Made by a program: the position numbers and the translations under genes. Below the pieces are notes generated by a model that was not told where the DNA came from, did not search any database, and saw only the letters and a list, made by a program, of their open reading frames with translations. Of a stretch of 6,810 nucleotides of DNA, positions 1 through 5,516 are shown in pieces (the stretch's first letter is position 1; the number at the start of each line of letters is the position of its first letter). This DNA comes from Oscillospiraceae bacterium (lineage in GTDB: Bacteria > Bacillota > Clostridia > Oscillospirales > Ruminococcaceae). Where the stretch lies: NCBI GenBank assembly GCA_031285645.1, contig JAITVU010000259.1:1-6810 (forward strand). The letters are read 5' to 3'.

Positions 1-672
1 ACATATCCCGCTTCCGGCCAGCCGGGTACCGTCAATAAAATAACATTGCTTTTCGAGAACGCGGTCAACCGCCACAAATACAGTGTCACCCTGACAGAGG
101 ACGACAAGCGCGCGGACGGCTCGTACAGCAAAACACTGGACATTTCACCCCACGAGCCGCCGGGCGCCTTCGCCCTCAAGCAGATGATCATAAAGACAAA
201 AGCGGGAGAGACCCGCACCTGGTCCTCGGCGACAAACGACGACCCGTCGGTCCTGCCGCTGCCCTACCCGGCTTCTTTCACTGTTCAAACAGGCGTCGGC
301 GATTCAAACCCGCCCATCCTTTCAGGACTCGGCGTCAGTGAGCGTATCCGCGGTGATGCCGATGACAAAACGGATTACCCCCTCTGGGTTGAGGCGTCCG
401 ACGCGCCGTCGGGCATCGACTACATCATCGTCAAATTTAAAGACCCCGCAAGCGGCGAAACGCTATCGAAAGTTTTGCGGGATGCCCATTTGAAGGACGG
501 CCGCTACACAGGACCGATTGTCGTTAAAGAAGAACAGGTCCCCGGCGTTTACGACCTGGACAGCGTGACCCTGTGTGACCGCGCCGGGAACCGCATTGTC
601 TACTGTTGCCAAAAGGATCTGACCGATCAAAAACGCCTGCTGCCCGTTCGGGCGGCGCTGGATATTCACTGA
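1..672 (+). CDS. C-terminal part of a putative surface protein with two beta-rich modules (5' end outside window)
   Basis: The frame is open from the first base (TYPASGQPGT...) with no stop, so the gene begins upstream. An internal TTG at 46 could be a start but lacks a clear ribosome site, and the frame reads sensibly before it. The 223 visible codons contain two modules of similar design. The first ends in PGAFALKQMIIKTKAGE and the second in PGVYDLDSVTLCDRAGN. Each is polar, strand-rich and followed by an Asp/Asn-Pro linker (for example GDSNPPILSGLGVS), as in Ig-like or other beta-sandwich repeats of exported Gram-positive proteins. No sortase motif, transmembrane segment or catalytic motif is visible, and two adjacent Cys occur near the C-terminus. 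The stop lies 14 bases before the next gene, also a secreted protein, so the two are probably co-transcribed. I infer an extracellular structural or binding role; the family is not recognised. Confidence 0.72.
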   Translation, partial: TYPASGQPGTVNKITLLFENAVNRHKYSVTLTEDDKRADGSYSKTLDISPHEPPGAFALKQMIIKTKAGETRTWSSATNDDPSVLPLPYPASFTVQTGVGDSNPPILSGLGVSERIRGDADDKTDYPLWVEASDAPSGIDYIIVKFKDPASGETLSKVLRDAHLKDGRYTGPIVVKEEQVPGVYDLDSVTLCDRAGNRIVYCCQKDLTDQKRLLPVRAALDIH

Positions 673-686
673 AATGAGGCGTCCAT

Positions 687-2672
687 ATGAAAAACGCATA
701 CAAACGGATCGGCGGCCTCGCGCTCGCCGGACTGATCGCATTAAATATCGCAAGCCCCGCCGCGGCCTCGGGAAACGGCGGTCTTTATCATAAGGATGAG
801 ATCATCTATGTCAATCTGGATCACAGCGGCGCTGTGGACAATATTTATGTCGTCAACAGCTTTAATATGCCTTCGGCAGGCTCCATCACCGACTACGGCA
901 ACTACAGCCGGGTCGTCAACCTGACAAACACACAGCCGCTGAGCCTTGACGGCGGCGTTGTCTCAGCCACCGTGCCGGATGGTCAGTTCTATTATGAAGG
1001 TGTCCTTGAGGACAAGGACATCCCCTGGGATATCACGGTCAGTTACACGCTGGACGGCAAAGCGCTCCCGGGGGAGACGCTCGCCGGGCAAAGCGGCCGG
1101 CTGGATATCCAAATCAGCCTGCGCCAACGCAGCGGCGCTAACAGCATCTGGCGGGAGCATTACGCTGTCCAGGCGTCCCTGTCTCTGGACAGCGCGACAT
1201 GCTCGGATATTACGGCGCCCGACGCCACCGTCGCCATTGTGGGCGATCAAAGACAGCTCTCTTATATCATCCTGCCGGGAAATGACCGGGATTTCACTAT
1301 CACGGCAACCGTCAGAGAGTTCGAGATGGGCGGCATATCCTTTAACATGATTCCCCTCTCGCTGACGATTGACGATCCGGACACCGCCGAAATCAGGGAT
1401 AAAATGACCGAGCTGCAGGACAGCGCAATAGAACTGGACGACGGGGCTCATGATTTGGACGACGGGGCGTCCCGCCTTGACGACGGCGCGGATCAGCTGA
1501 GTGACGGCGTCACACGCCTTGAAGACGGTGTTATCGATTTGGCCGACGGCGTCGGCGAGCTGCGGGACGGCGCAAACGACCTGCGCGACGGCGCGGACGA
1601 CCTGCTCCACGGCGCCCTCAGTATCAGAAAGGGCGCCGGTCAGCTCGAAAGCGGCGCCGGTCAATTGGCGCTGGGATCGGCTGTTTTTGCCACGGGACTT
1701 ACCCAACTCAGTTCACAATCCGATTTCCTGCGCGGCGGCTCGGCTCAAATCAGGGAAGGACTGGGGCAGCTTTCAACCGCGGCCGGTGAAATCGATGAAG
1801 AGAACATCGCCGGTTTGCACAGCGATGCCCTCCTGCTCAAGGATGGCGCTCAATCCTATGCCGATATGCTGGAAATTCTGGTGTCGCAGTACAAACAGAC
1901 GCTGGCGGAATTCCCCGTTGGATACAGCGGGCCGGAAGCCCAGGCCGTCCAAAACACACTGGACATACTAACGCGCCTTCAGAACAGCTATGCAGTCCTT
2001 AACACCGGGGTCTCGGGCATGGCCGACGCGGTTGCGCTGCAAACAGGCAGCCTGCCGCAGCTGGCAGCCTCCATTCAGGCGCTTTCCGGGCAATATACCC
2101 GGCTGGACAGCGCCATTACGGCATACACGCAAGGCGTCGACACGCTTTATGGCCATTGGGGAACCTTTTCCAAAGGTGTCGACGATCTCGCGGACGGCAT
2201 AGCCGACCTGAAAGACGGCTCTGCCGAACTCCATGTGGGCGCTCAGGAGCTTTATGACGGCACTTACGACCTCAAGGACGGGGTCGGCAAGCTCACAGAC
2301 GGGACCACAGAGTTGGGCGACGGTATTTTGGAATTGAAAGACGGCACAGTGGAGCTCAGGGACGGGACACTCGAGCTTTTAGACGGGACTCGGGAGCTCA
2401 GGGACGGGACGCTGGAACTGCGTGAAAAAACGGGTGATATGGATGGCGAAGTGGATGAGCGCATCGACGAAATCCTTGAGCGTTACCGCAGTTCGGACTT
2501 TGAGCCCGTGTCGTTTGTCAGCCCGCAAAACCGGAATGTGAGTTCTGTCCAGTTCGTTATGAAAACCGCGGAAATCGCCGTGGAAGACGATATGATAACG
2601 GTCCGCGGCGAAGAATCAAATCCTTCCCTTTGGCAAAAATTCCTGAATCTGTTCTCCTTTATAGCTGAATAG
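687..2672 (+). CDS. secreted protein with two X-X-X-Leu-X-Asp-Gly heptad arrays
   Basis: This is a complete 661-residue protein. The ATG is preceded by GAGG seven bases upstream. Residues 1-27 form a signal peptide: basic start, hydrophobic core LALAGLIALNIA, probable cleavage after the Ala run at 25-27. Residues 30-230 are a strand-rich domain. Residues 250-330 hold about twelve uninterrupted heptads of the L-x-D-G type. Residues 331-493 are mostly helical and Gln/Ala-rich. Residues 494-574 hold twelve more heptads. Residues 600-640 (FEPVSFVSPQNRNVSSVQFVMKT) form a short closing domain, followed by a hydrophobic amphipathic tail. The heptads match the X-X-X-Leu-X-X-Gly repeats known from YhgE/Pip-related exported proteins, often found near MMPL/RND or ABC exporters; no such transporter is visible here. 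No C-terminal membrane anchor or LPXTG motif is present, so the protein is probably released or held by partners. The molecular function is unknown. Confidence 0.9.
   Translation: MKNAYKRIGGLALAGLIALNIASPAAASGNGGLYHKDEIIYVNLDHSGAVDNIYVVNSFNMPSAGSITDYGNYSRVVNLTNTQPLSLDGGVVSATVPDGQFYYEGVLEDKDIPWDITVSYTLDGKALPGETLAGQSGRLDIQISLRQRSGANSIWREHYAVQASLSLDSATCSDITAPDATVAIVGDQRQLSYIILPGNDRDFTITATVREFEMGGISFNMIPLSLTIDDPDTAEIRDKMTELQDSAIELDDGAHDLDDGASRLDDGADQLSDGVTRLEDGVIDLADGVGELRDGANDLRDGADDLLHGALSIRKGAGQLESGAGQLALGSAVFATGLTQLSSQSDFLRGGSAQIREGLGQLSTAAGEIDEENIAGLHSDALLLKDGAQSYADMLEILVSQYKQTLAEFPVGYSGPEAQAVQNTLDILTRLQNSYAVLNTGVSGMADAVALQTGSLPQLAASIQALSGQYTRLDSAITAYTQGVDTLYGHWGTFSKGVDDLADGIADLKDGSAELHVGAQELYDGTYDLKDGVGKLTDGTTELGDGILELKDGTVELRDGTLELLDGTRELRDGTLELREKTGDMDGEVDERIDEILERYRSSDFEPVSFVSPQNRNVSSVQFVMKTAEIAVEDDMITVRGEESNPSLWQKFLNLFSFIAE
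1434..1676 (+). repeat. first heptad array (about 12 units of 21 bases)
   Basis: Residues 250-330 of the secreted protein repeat every seven residues. Leu or Ile falls at 250, 257, 264 and so on to 327, and Gly three residues later each time, mostly as Leu-x-Asp-Gly. In the DNA this appears as a 21-base periodicity around GACGGC or GACGGG. The first eight units are near-identical in pattern. The last four drift (LLHG, IRKG, LESG, LALG). The repeats are coding, not an intergenic or CRISPR-type array. Confidence 0.9.
2166..2408 (+). repeat. second heptad array (12 units of 21 bases)
   Basis: Residues 494-574 of the same protein repeat with Phe/Leu at 494, 501, 508 and so on to 571, and Gly three residues later. 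The final units (LKDGTVE, LRDGTLE, LLDGTRE, LRDGTLE) are much more alike than those of the first array. This suggests recent unit duplication here. The matching unit number and the helical spacer between the arrays suggest a paired structure. Confidence 0.9.
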
Positions 2673-2766
2673 GTTAAATTTTCCACGCAATCACATGCGC
2701 GGTAAACACCGCTATTGGTAAAGATCAGTGAATGACCGCCGTCCGGAATGTGAAATGAACAAACGC

Positions 2767-2795
2767 AAACCGCCACCGCTATGCGGTGGCGGTTT
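2767..2795. terminator. bidirectional hairpin terminator between convergent genes
   Basis: A perfect 13-bp inverted repeat (AAACCGCCACCGC / GCGGTGGCGGTTT) flanks a 3-base loop. It lies about 95 bases after the heptad-protein stop and about 40 bases after the LysR stop read from the other strand. On the minus strand it is followed by a T-rich stretch (TTTGCGTTTGTTC). On the plus strand only TTT follows the stem. It is therefore a better Rho-independent terminator for lysR but probably serves both genes. Confidence 0.75.
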
Positions 2796-2834
2796 AAAGC
2801 TGTGCCCCAAAATAAAAAACACTGATTATCTTTT

Positions 2835-3731
2835 TTACGCGGCAGCCATTGCTTTGAAATAGTCGATGATAAACTCAAGGAGTTTTTTGGTCGCGTAGGA
2901 TTGGTAACGCTCCTGATTATAAATAATGGCGATATCCCAGGGGAGCTCCGGCTTAATCGGCGCGGAAACTATGTCCGGCTTTTTGTATTTGTTGATGATG
3001 GGATCGGGCATAATGGCCGTACAGAGGCCGAACGCAACCATATCAAAAACAAAATTGGGCATCAGGCTTTTATAAAGAATGCGCGGCGTAAAGCCCTCCT
3101 TCTCACAGTTGGCAATAAAAAAATCGTGCAAAGTCGCCGTATCGCTGAATGTGATAAACGGCTCGTCCTTAAGCTCCTTTAAATGGACCGTCTCTTTTCC
3201 CGCAAGCGGGTGTGTGTTTGGCGCAACCCATTTGCACACGCTCTCCCAGACTTTCTCAGTGACAATCGACGGGTGTTTGCCGATCGGCAGCATGACCATC
3301 CCCAGATCGACGTCGTTTTCGAGGACTGATTTCGTTGTGAGCTTCGATCCCTCTTCGATTATGCTGATCTCAATATGGGGATGCAGGGCATAAAAGCTGC
3401 GCAAAAGCTCGGGAAAATACGTGTCGAGGATCACACCGGGTATACTCAGGCGCACCTGTCCTGTCTTCGTATCTTTAATATCGTCAATAAAGCGGTACAG
3501 ATCCTCATGTTTGTCCAACAGCTCAAGGGCTTTTTCATTCAGCATCATCCCTGCGTCCGTGACATGAAAAATTTTACTGGACCGCTCAATTAACTGTGTA
3601 TCCAGCTCCTCCTCCAGCTTCTTCACAACCCGTGTCAACATGGGCTGGCTCACCATCAGCTTCTCAGCCGATTTCGTAAAGCTCTTGTTTTTAACGATCT
3701 CCACAAAATACCGCAAATGCTGTATGTCCAA
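2835..3731 (-). CDS. LysR-type transcriptional regulator
   Basis: This is a full-length LysR-family activator/repressor of 298 residues, the usual size. Residues 1-60 are the winged helix-turn-helix (MDIQHLRYFVEIV...SFTKSAEKLMVSQPMLTRVVKKLEEEL), with the recognition region around 18-37. Residues 61-86 are the linker helix. From about residue 88 the effector-binding domain begins (GQVRLSIPGVILDTYFPELLRSF...HPHIEISIIEEG), with the family-typical VDLGMVMLP stretch following. The start is TTG: no in-frame ATG exists close upstream, and GGGAGGGG lies six bases before it. The gene is convergent with the heptad-protein gene. The DJ-1 gene lies upstream on the same strand. Its effector is unknown. 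Targets could be itself, the DJ-1 gene or the RraA-like operon further right; the sequence does not decide between these. Confidence 0.93.
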   Translation of the reverse strand: MDIQHLRYFVEIVKNKSFTKSAEKLMVSQPMLTRVVKKLEEELDTQLIERSSKIFHVTDAGMMLNEKALELLDKHEDLYRFIDDIKDTKTGQVRLSIPGVILDTYFPELLRSFYALHPHIEISIIEEGSKLTTKSVLENDVDLGMVMLPIGKHPSIVTEKVWESVCKWVAPNTHPLAGKETVHLKELKDEPFITFSDTATLHDFFIANCEKEGFTPRILYKSLMPNFVFDMVAFGLCTAIMPDPIINKYKKPDIVSAPIKPELPWDIAIIYNQERYQSYATKKLLEFIIDYFKAMAAA

Positions 3732-3737
3732 ACAACG

Positions 3738-3745
3738 CCCCTCCC
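3738..3745 (-). promoter_or_regulatory. ribosome binding site of the LysR gene, fixing a TTG start
   Basis: Read on the minus strand, GGGAGGGG lies six bases before the TTG at 3731. A nearby minus-strand ATG at 3747 is out of frame, so this site supports the TTG start that gives the canonical LysR N-terminus MDIQHLRYF. Confidence 0.75.
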
Positions 3746-3774
3746 ATCGTACCCACAGAAGAATAATTATGTTT

Positions 3775-3783
3775 ATTATATCA
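3775..3783 (-). promoter_or_regulatory. extended -10 promoter of the LysR gene
   Basis: On the minus strand TGA-TATAAT is a perfect -10 hexamer with the TGn extension, about 45 bases before the start codon. The expected -35 zone has no TTGACA-like sequence and is instead occupied by a palindrome (3798-3813). That pattern fits a promoter relying on its extended -10 or on a bound regulator. Confidence 0.6.
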
Positions 3784-3797
3784 CAAATTTTCTTAAA

Positions 3798-3813
3798 AAG
3801 CGCATATGCGCTT
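3798..3813. promoter_or_regulatory. perfect 16-bp palindrome at the LysR promoter (operator or terminator)
   Basis: AAGCGCATATGCGCTT is a perfect palindrome covering the -35 zone of the lysR promoter, a suitable place for autoregulation. However, on the minus strand it reads as a GC-rich 6-bp stem with an ATAT loop followed by TTTTT, so it could also be a short Rho-independent terminator for transcripts from the DJ-1 side. Both readings are inference. Confidence 0.5.
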
Positions 3814-3840
3814 CTTGCTCAAGTTGCCTGCGGGCGGGAA

Positions 3841-3871
3841 CTGATTCCTGTTGCGCGACGGGAGGAATCAG
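3841..3871. repeat. inverted repeat with 9-bp arms
   Basis: CTGATTCCT and AGGAATCAG are perfect complements separated by 13 bases. The element lies about 110 bases upstream of the LysR start codon. No T-tract follows on either strand, so it is not an obvious terminator. It could be a regulator site or an RNA hairpin in a transcript running out of the DJ-1 gene. Confidence 0.5.
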
Positions 3872-4001
3872 CATATGACACACAGTAAATCCGCCTTGAA
3901 GTGAAGAAATCCGGAAATGAGAAAAGAGTATTGACCGTTCTTTGCCGCGCCTTACAACATTAGGATCATTGATTTTATATGGATGGATGACACTCACCGC
4001 T

Positions 4002-4037
4002 GCAAGCAGACGGTGTATCCGAAGGATACCGCCTTGC
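4002..4037. repeat. two-tier hairpin downstream of the DJ-1 gene
   Basis: GCAAG (4002-4006) pairs with CTTGC (4033-4037). Inside it, CGGT..ATCC pairs with GGATACCG around a GAA loop with a 2-base bulge. A smaller GC-rich hairpin (GCGG caag CCGC) follows at 4063-4074. The structures lie 60-130 bases past the DJ-1 stop on its strand. No clear T-tract is present, so their role is unknown. Confidence 0.4.
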
Positions 4038-4131
4038 GGGGCGGCGGGGATTAAGATGCGGCGCGGCAAGCCGCGGAGAATCAGACCCGCCGTGTCATTG
4101 AAGAAAGTTGATTTTGCATGGCAAATCCGGT

Positions 4132-4719
4132 TTATTTACCGCAATACCCCATCGCCGCGCGCACTTTCTCCGTATCTTCTGTTCCGATCAGCATTTCAAG
4201 CAGAGCAAAGGCGACTTCCGCTGCCGACGAGGGACCGCAGGATGTGATAATTTTGCCGTCTGTAACAAGCCTCTCGCGCATAACATTTACGCCGTAGCTT
4301 TCGAGCTCATTAATTCGGCCGCTCTGATCCAGATGATAGGTCGTCGCGCGCCTGCCGCTGAGAATACCGCTCCTGCCCAGGGCCAGTGCCGCGGTGCAAA
4401 CCGACGCGATCGGTTTTTCCTGCGCATCGAAATCCCGGATTAACCGGAGAAACGCGCTGTCATACGCTTCTTCAAAAAAACCTGAACTGCGAAACCCGCC
4501 CGGAATCGCAAGCGCGTCATAATCTTCGGCCCGGACCGCGTCGATCACAGTATCCACAACGATGGGGACGCCGAATGTACTGATGACCTCACGCGAATAC
4601 CCACAGGTGGTCACGCGCACATCGTGTTTAAAGATTTCCCGCGCCCAGCCCATTATATCGATAAATACACCTGTTTCCATATGTTCAAACCCCTTACCCA
4701 GCAATAACAACACAGTCAT
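4132..4719 (-). CDS. DJ-1/PfpI family protein
   Basis: This is a complete 195-residue protein of the usual DJ-1/YajL size. It has the flavodoxin-like alternation of strands and helices. The N-terminal strand VLLLLGKGFEHMET places Glu15 where human DJ-1 has Glu18. DALAIPGGF (about 67-76) is the family PGG segment. SVCTAALALGRSGILSGRRATTYH (106-129) contains the nucleophile-elbow Cys108 followed by the conserved TTYH. TSCGPSSAAEVAFALLE (159-175) is the closing helix region. Members include chaperones, glyoxalase/deglycase-type enzymes and peptidases. The conserved Glu/Cys pair suggests redox or glyoxal-related chemistry, but the exact activity cannot be read from sequence. The ATG has GAAAGGG eleven bases upstream, a slightly long spacing. 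It has its own promoter and no close downstream partner; lysR is 400 bases further on. Confidence 0.92.
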   Translation of the reverse strand: MTVLLLLGKGFEHMETGVFIDIMGWAREIFKHDVRVTTCGYSREVISTFGVPIVVDTVIDAVRAEDYDALAIPGGFRSSGFFEEAYDSAFLRLIRDFDAQEKPIASVCTAALALGRSGILSGRRATTYHLDQSGRINELESYGVNVMRERLVTDGKIITSCGPSSAAEVAFALLEMLIGTEDTEKVRAAMGYCGK

Positions 4720-4754
4720 AAATATACCGTCCCTTTCACGTTTTCATCACCCGC

Positions 4755-4793
4755 GGCCGCCGTATTTTCTTAAATTGTTTCTTTCCGGCGGCC
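4755..4793. repeat. inverted repeat in the DJ-1 leader
   Basis: GGCCGCCG (4755-4762) and CGGCGGCC (4786-4793) are perfect 8-bp complements around a 23-base AT-rich loop. They lie between the DJ-1 promoter and its ribosome site, so they would fold in the 5' leader of the mRNA. An effect on translation or a regulator site is possible. No known riboswitch pattern was recognised. Confidence 0.5.
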
Positions 4794-4800
4794 CACCTAA

Positions 4801-4829
4801 ATTATAATCAGGCGAGCCCTATTTGCCAA
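4801..4829 (-). promoter_or_regulatory. sigma-A-type promoter of the DJ-1 gene
   Basis: On the minus strand TTGGCA (4824-4829) and TATAAT (4801-4806) are separated by exactly 17 bases: five of six and six of six matches to consensus. The expected transcript would have a leader of roughly 75 bases before the DJ-1 ATG. Confidence 0.75.
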
Positions 4830-4878
4830 GATCATCATTAATTTGTTTCAAACAGAACTTATCCGCGGGCAAAAAACA

Positions 4879-4906
4879 AGGCCTCACGTCAATTGCTGTG
4901 GGGCCT
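4879..4906 (-). terminator. possible minus-strand terminator
   Basis: Arms AGGCCTCAC (4879-4887) and GTGGGGCCT (4898-4906) form a hairpin with a 10-base loop. On the minus strand the stem has one A-C mismatch and is followed by TGTTTTTTG, a fair U-tract. No minus-strand gene is recognised upstream of it, so what it would end is unclear. It could instead insulate the DJ-1 promoter from read-through. Confidence 0.4.
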
Positions 4907-4920
4907 GTCCATTGGGGCGT

Positions 4921-5122
4921 TATGTTAATGCTGTTGTTGCAAACATATTGAGGCGATTTGAGGGTAAAACAGCCGGCAAATTCCATATCGCGACAACAGT
5001 CAGAGCCGGTGTGTCCGTCTTCGACAAGCATACATTCAGCGGAAAGACGGGACTTCTTTTCCGCGGCGGACGAAGCGCTGTACCGGGCAAACGAGAAGGA
5101 AAGAATCGATACGTGGTACGGA
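4921..5122 (+). pseudogene. frameshifted C-terminal remnant of a GGDEF (diguanylate cyclase) domain
   Basis: Two plus-strand frames join to give the last half of a GGDEF domain. The first frame (4921 to about 5040) reads VVANILRRFEGKTAGKFHIA, then TTVRAGVSVFDKHTF, matching the i-x-x-x-i-R-x-x-F and tvS-x-G-v-x-v-f-d blocks. The second frame (about 5042-5122) reads RDFFSAADEALYRANEKER, then IDTWYG, matching the hallmark ADeALYrAKekGR end. A frameshift lies near 5035-5050. No GGDEF or FK-IND motif precedes it on this strand, so the gene is broken and cannot make cyclic di-GMP. Diguanylate cyclases make that second messenger from GTP. The remnant suggests that a signalling gene, with its own terminator downstream, once lay here. 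Confidence 0.7.
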
Positions 5123-5297
5123 ATGGCCCGTATGAGTCAATCTGACAAAGACGTTAGCCTGTCAAAGCAAGGCGCTAATGCCGGCTGCGTCTGGGGACGC
5201 GCGTTGAAAGGGCTGCTTTTTTGCGTCTTTTGCTTCGCCGCCTTTTAAACGGTAATCATCCGGCAAGAACCTTACAGCTCAAGCAAAGGACATTCCC

Positions 5298-5324
5298 GCC
5301 ACCTGAAAAGCAGGTGGCTTTTTT
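5298..5324 (+). terminator. Rho-independent terminator
   Basis: GCCACCTG (5298-5305) and CAGGTGGC (5311-5318) form a perfect 8-bp stem around AAAAG, followed directly by six T. The only upstream plus-strand coding trace is the GGDEF remnant, so this is probably its old terminator. It also isolates the RraA-like operon from upstream transcription. Confidence 0.85.
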
Positions 5325-5490
5325 ATGCTAAAAACACAGCCGGCAGGATGGCATCAGCCGCTTCATTGAATGCGTCCGAAAAAATAAGACGCTGAATTCA
5401 CCCGGGAATGCAGGAAAATTCTGTTATTTGCCCACTCTATTAACGAGGAAGCAACTCGACGCGTTTAGAACCCGGGCAGGCCCTCAGGCA

Positions 5491-5500
5491 TGTCCGGACA
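5491..5500. promoter_or_regulatory. 10-bp palindrome just before the RraA-like ribosome site
   Basis: TGTCCGGACA is a perfect palindrome ending four bases before the AAAGGAG ribosome site. It could be a small operator or a leader hairpin. At this length chance occurrence is also possible. Confidence 0.3.
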
Positions 5501-5504
5501 CATG

Positions 5505-5511
5505 AAAGGAG
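5505..5511 (+). promoter_or_regulatory. ribosome binding site fixing the RraA-like start
   Basis: AAAGGAG lies five bases before the ATG at 5517. Two in-frame ATGs at 5490 and 5502 have no such site, and using them would place the ribosome site inside the coding region. The start at 5517 is therefore preferred. Confidence 0.85.
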
Positions 5512-5516
5512 CGCAT

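Larger units (their letters stand above)
3732..4131. other. 400-base gap between lysR and the DJ-1 gene, no convincing gene
   Basis: Small frames exist on both strands but none has a recognisable product, a ribosome site and a good start together. The right part of the plus strand contains a codon-like stretch (about 3983-4051, MDDTHRCKQTVYPKD...) that stops after 23 codons and could be gene debris. The gap otherwise holds the LysR promoter and three inverted repeats, listed separately. Confidence 0.5.
4745..4863 (-). pseudogene. possible fragments of the middle of a GGDEF domain (inverted)
   Basis: On the minus strand ADKFCLKQINDDLGK (4819-4863) resembles the GGDEF-family block D-x-F-K-x-I-N-D-x-x-G-H, with a 2-residue insertion. 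About 30 bases further, ERNNLRKYGG resembles the block R-x-x-D-L-x-R-Y-G-G-D-E-F, followed out of frame by a Gly-Asp-Glu-Asn stretch. The order and orientation are right for one domain, but the spacing is shorter than normal, there are stops, and nothing is intact. The stretch overlaps the DJ-1 promoter. Chance similarity cannot be excluded. Confidence 0.35.
5123..5516. other. roughly 390-base non-coding stretch before the RraA-like gene
   Basis: It contains the tail of the broken GGDEF frame, the terminator at 5298-5324, and the unproven promoter region of the RraA-like operon. TATTAA at 5438-5443 could be a -10, but no good -35 stands 17 bases before it. The frame 5332-5505 is open without a start or recognisable product and is not called as a gene. 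Confidence 0.5.

Noticed and set aside
46..672. TTG at 46 as the true start of the first gene
   Set aside because: The frame is open to the window edge and module-like sequence continues before 46, so the gene more likely starts upstream.
963..1706. Minus-strand open frame of 247 codons and plus-strand frames within the heptad gene
   Set aside because: These are reflections of the periodic heptad codons. The 687-2672 frame has a signal peptide, ribosome site and recognised repeats.
1434..2408. CRISPR-like periodic repeats
   Set aside because: The period is 21 bases, in frame, with no unique spacers. It encodes protein heptads.
2264..2464. Ser/Pro-rich minus-strand frame
   Set aside because: It is the reverse reading of the second heptad array; the regular Ser/Pro pattern is a by-product of GACGGG-type repeats.
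2699..2712. Small hairpin GCGGT-aaac-ACCGC after the heptad gene
   Set aside because: Only 5 bp and no T-tract; the stronger hairpin at 2767-2795 is the likely terminator.
3776..4069. Minus-strand 97-codon frame between DJ-1 and lysR
   Set aside because: TTG start without a ribosome site, no recognisable product, and it overlaps the lysR promoter and inverted repeats.
3942..4247. Plus-strand Arg-rich frame
   Set aside because: Overlaps the end of the DJ-1 gene in antisense and has no family resemblance.
5332..5505. Open 57-codon plus-strand stretch
   Set aside because: No start codon with ribosome site and no recognisable product; it could be debris or chance.
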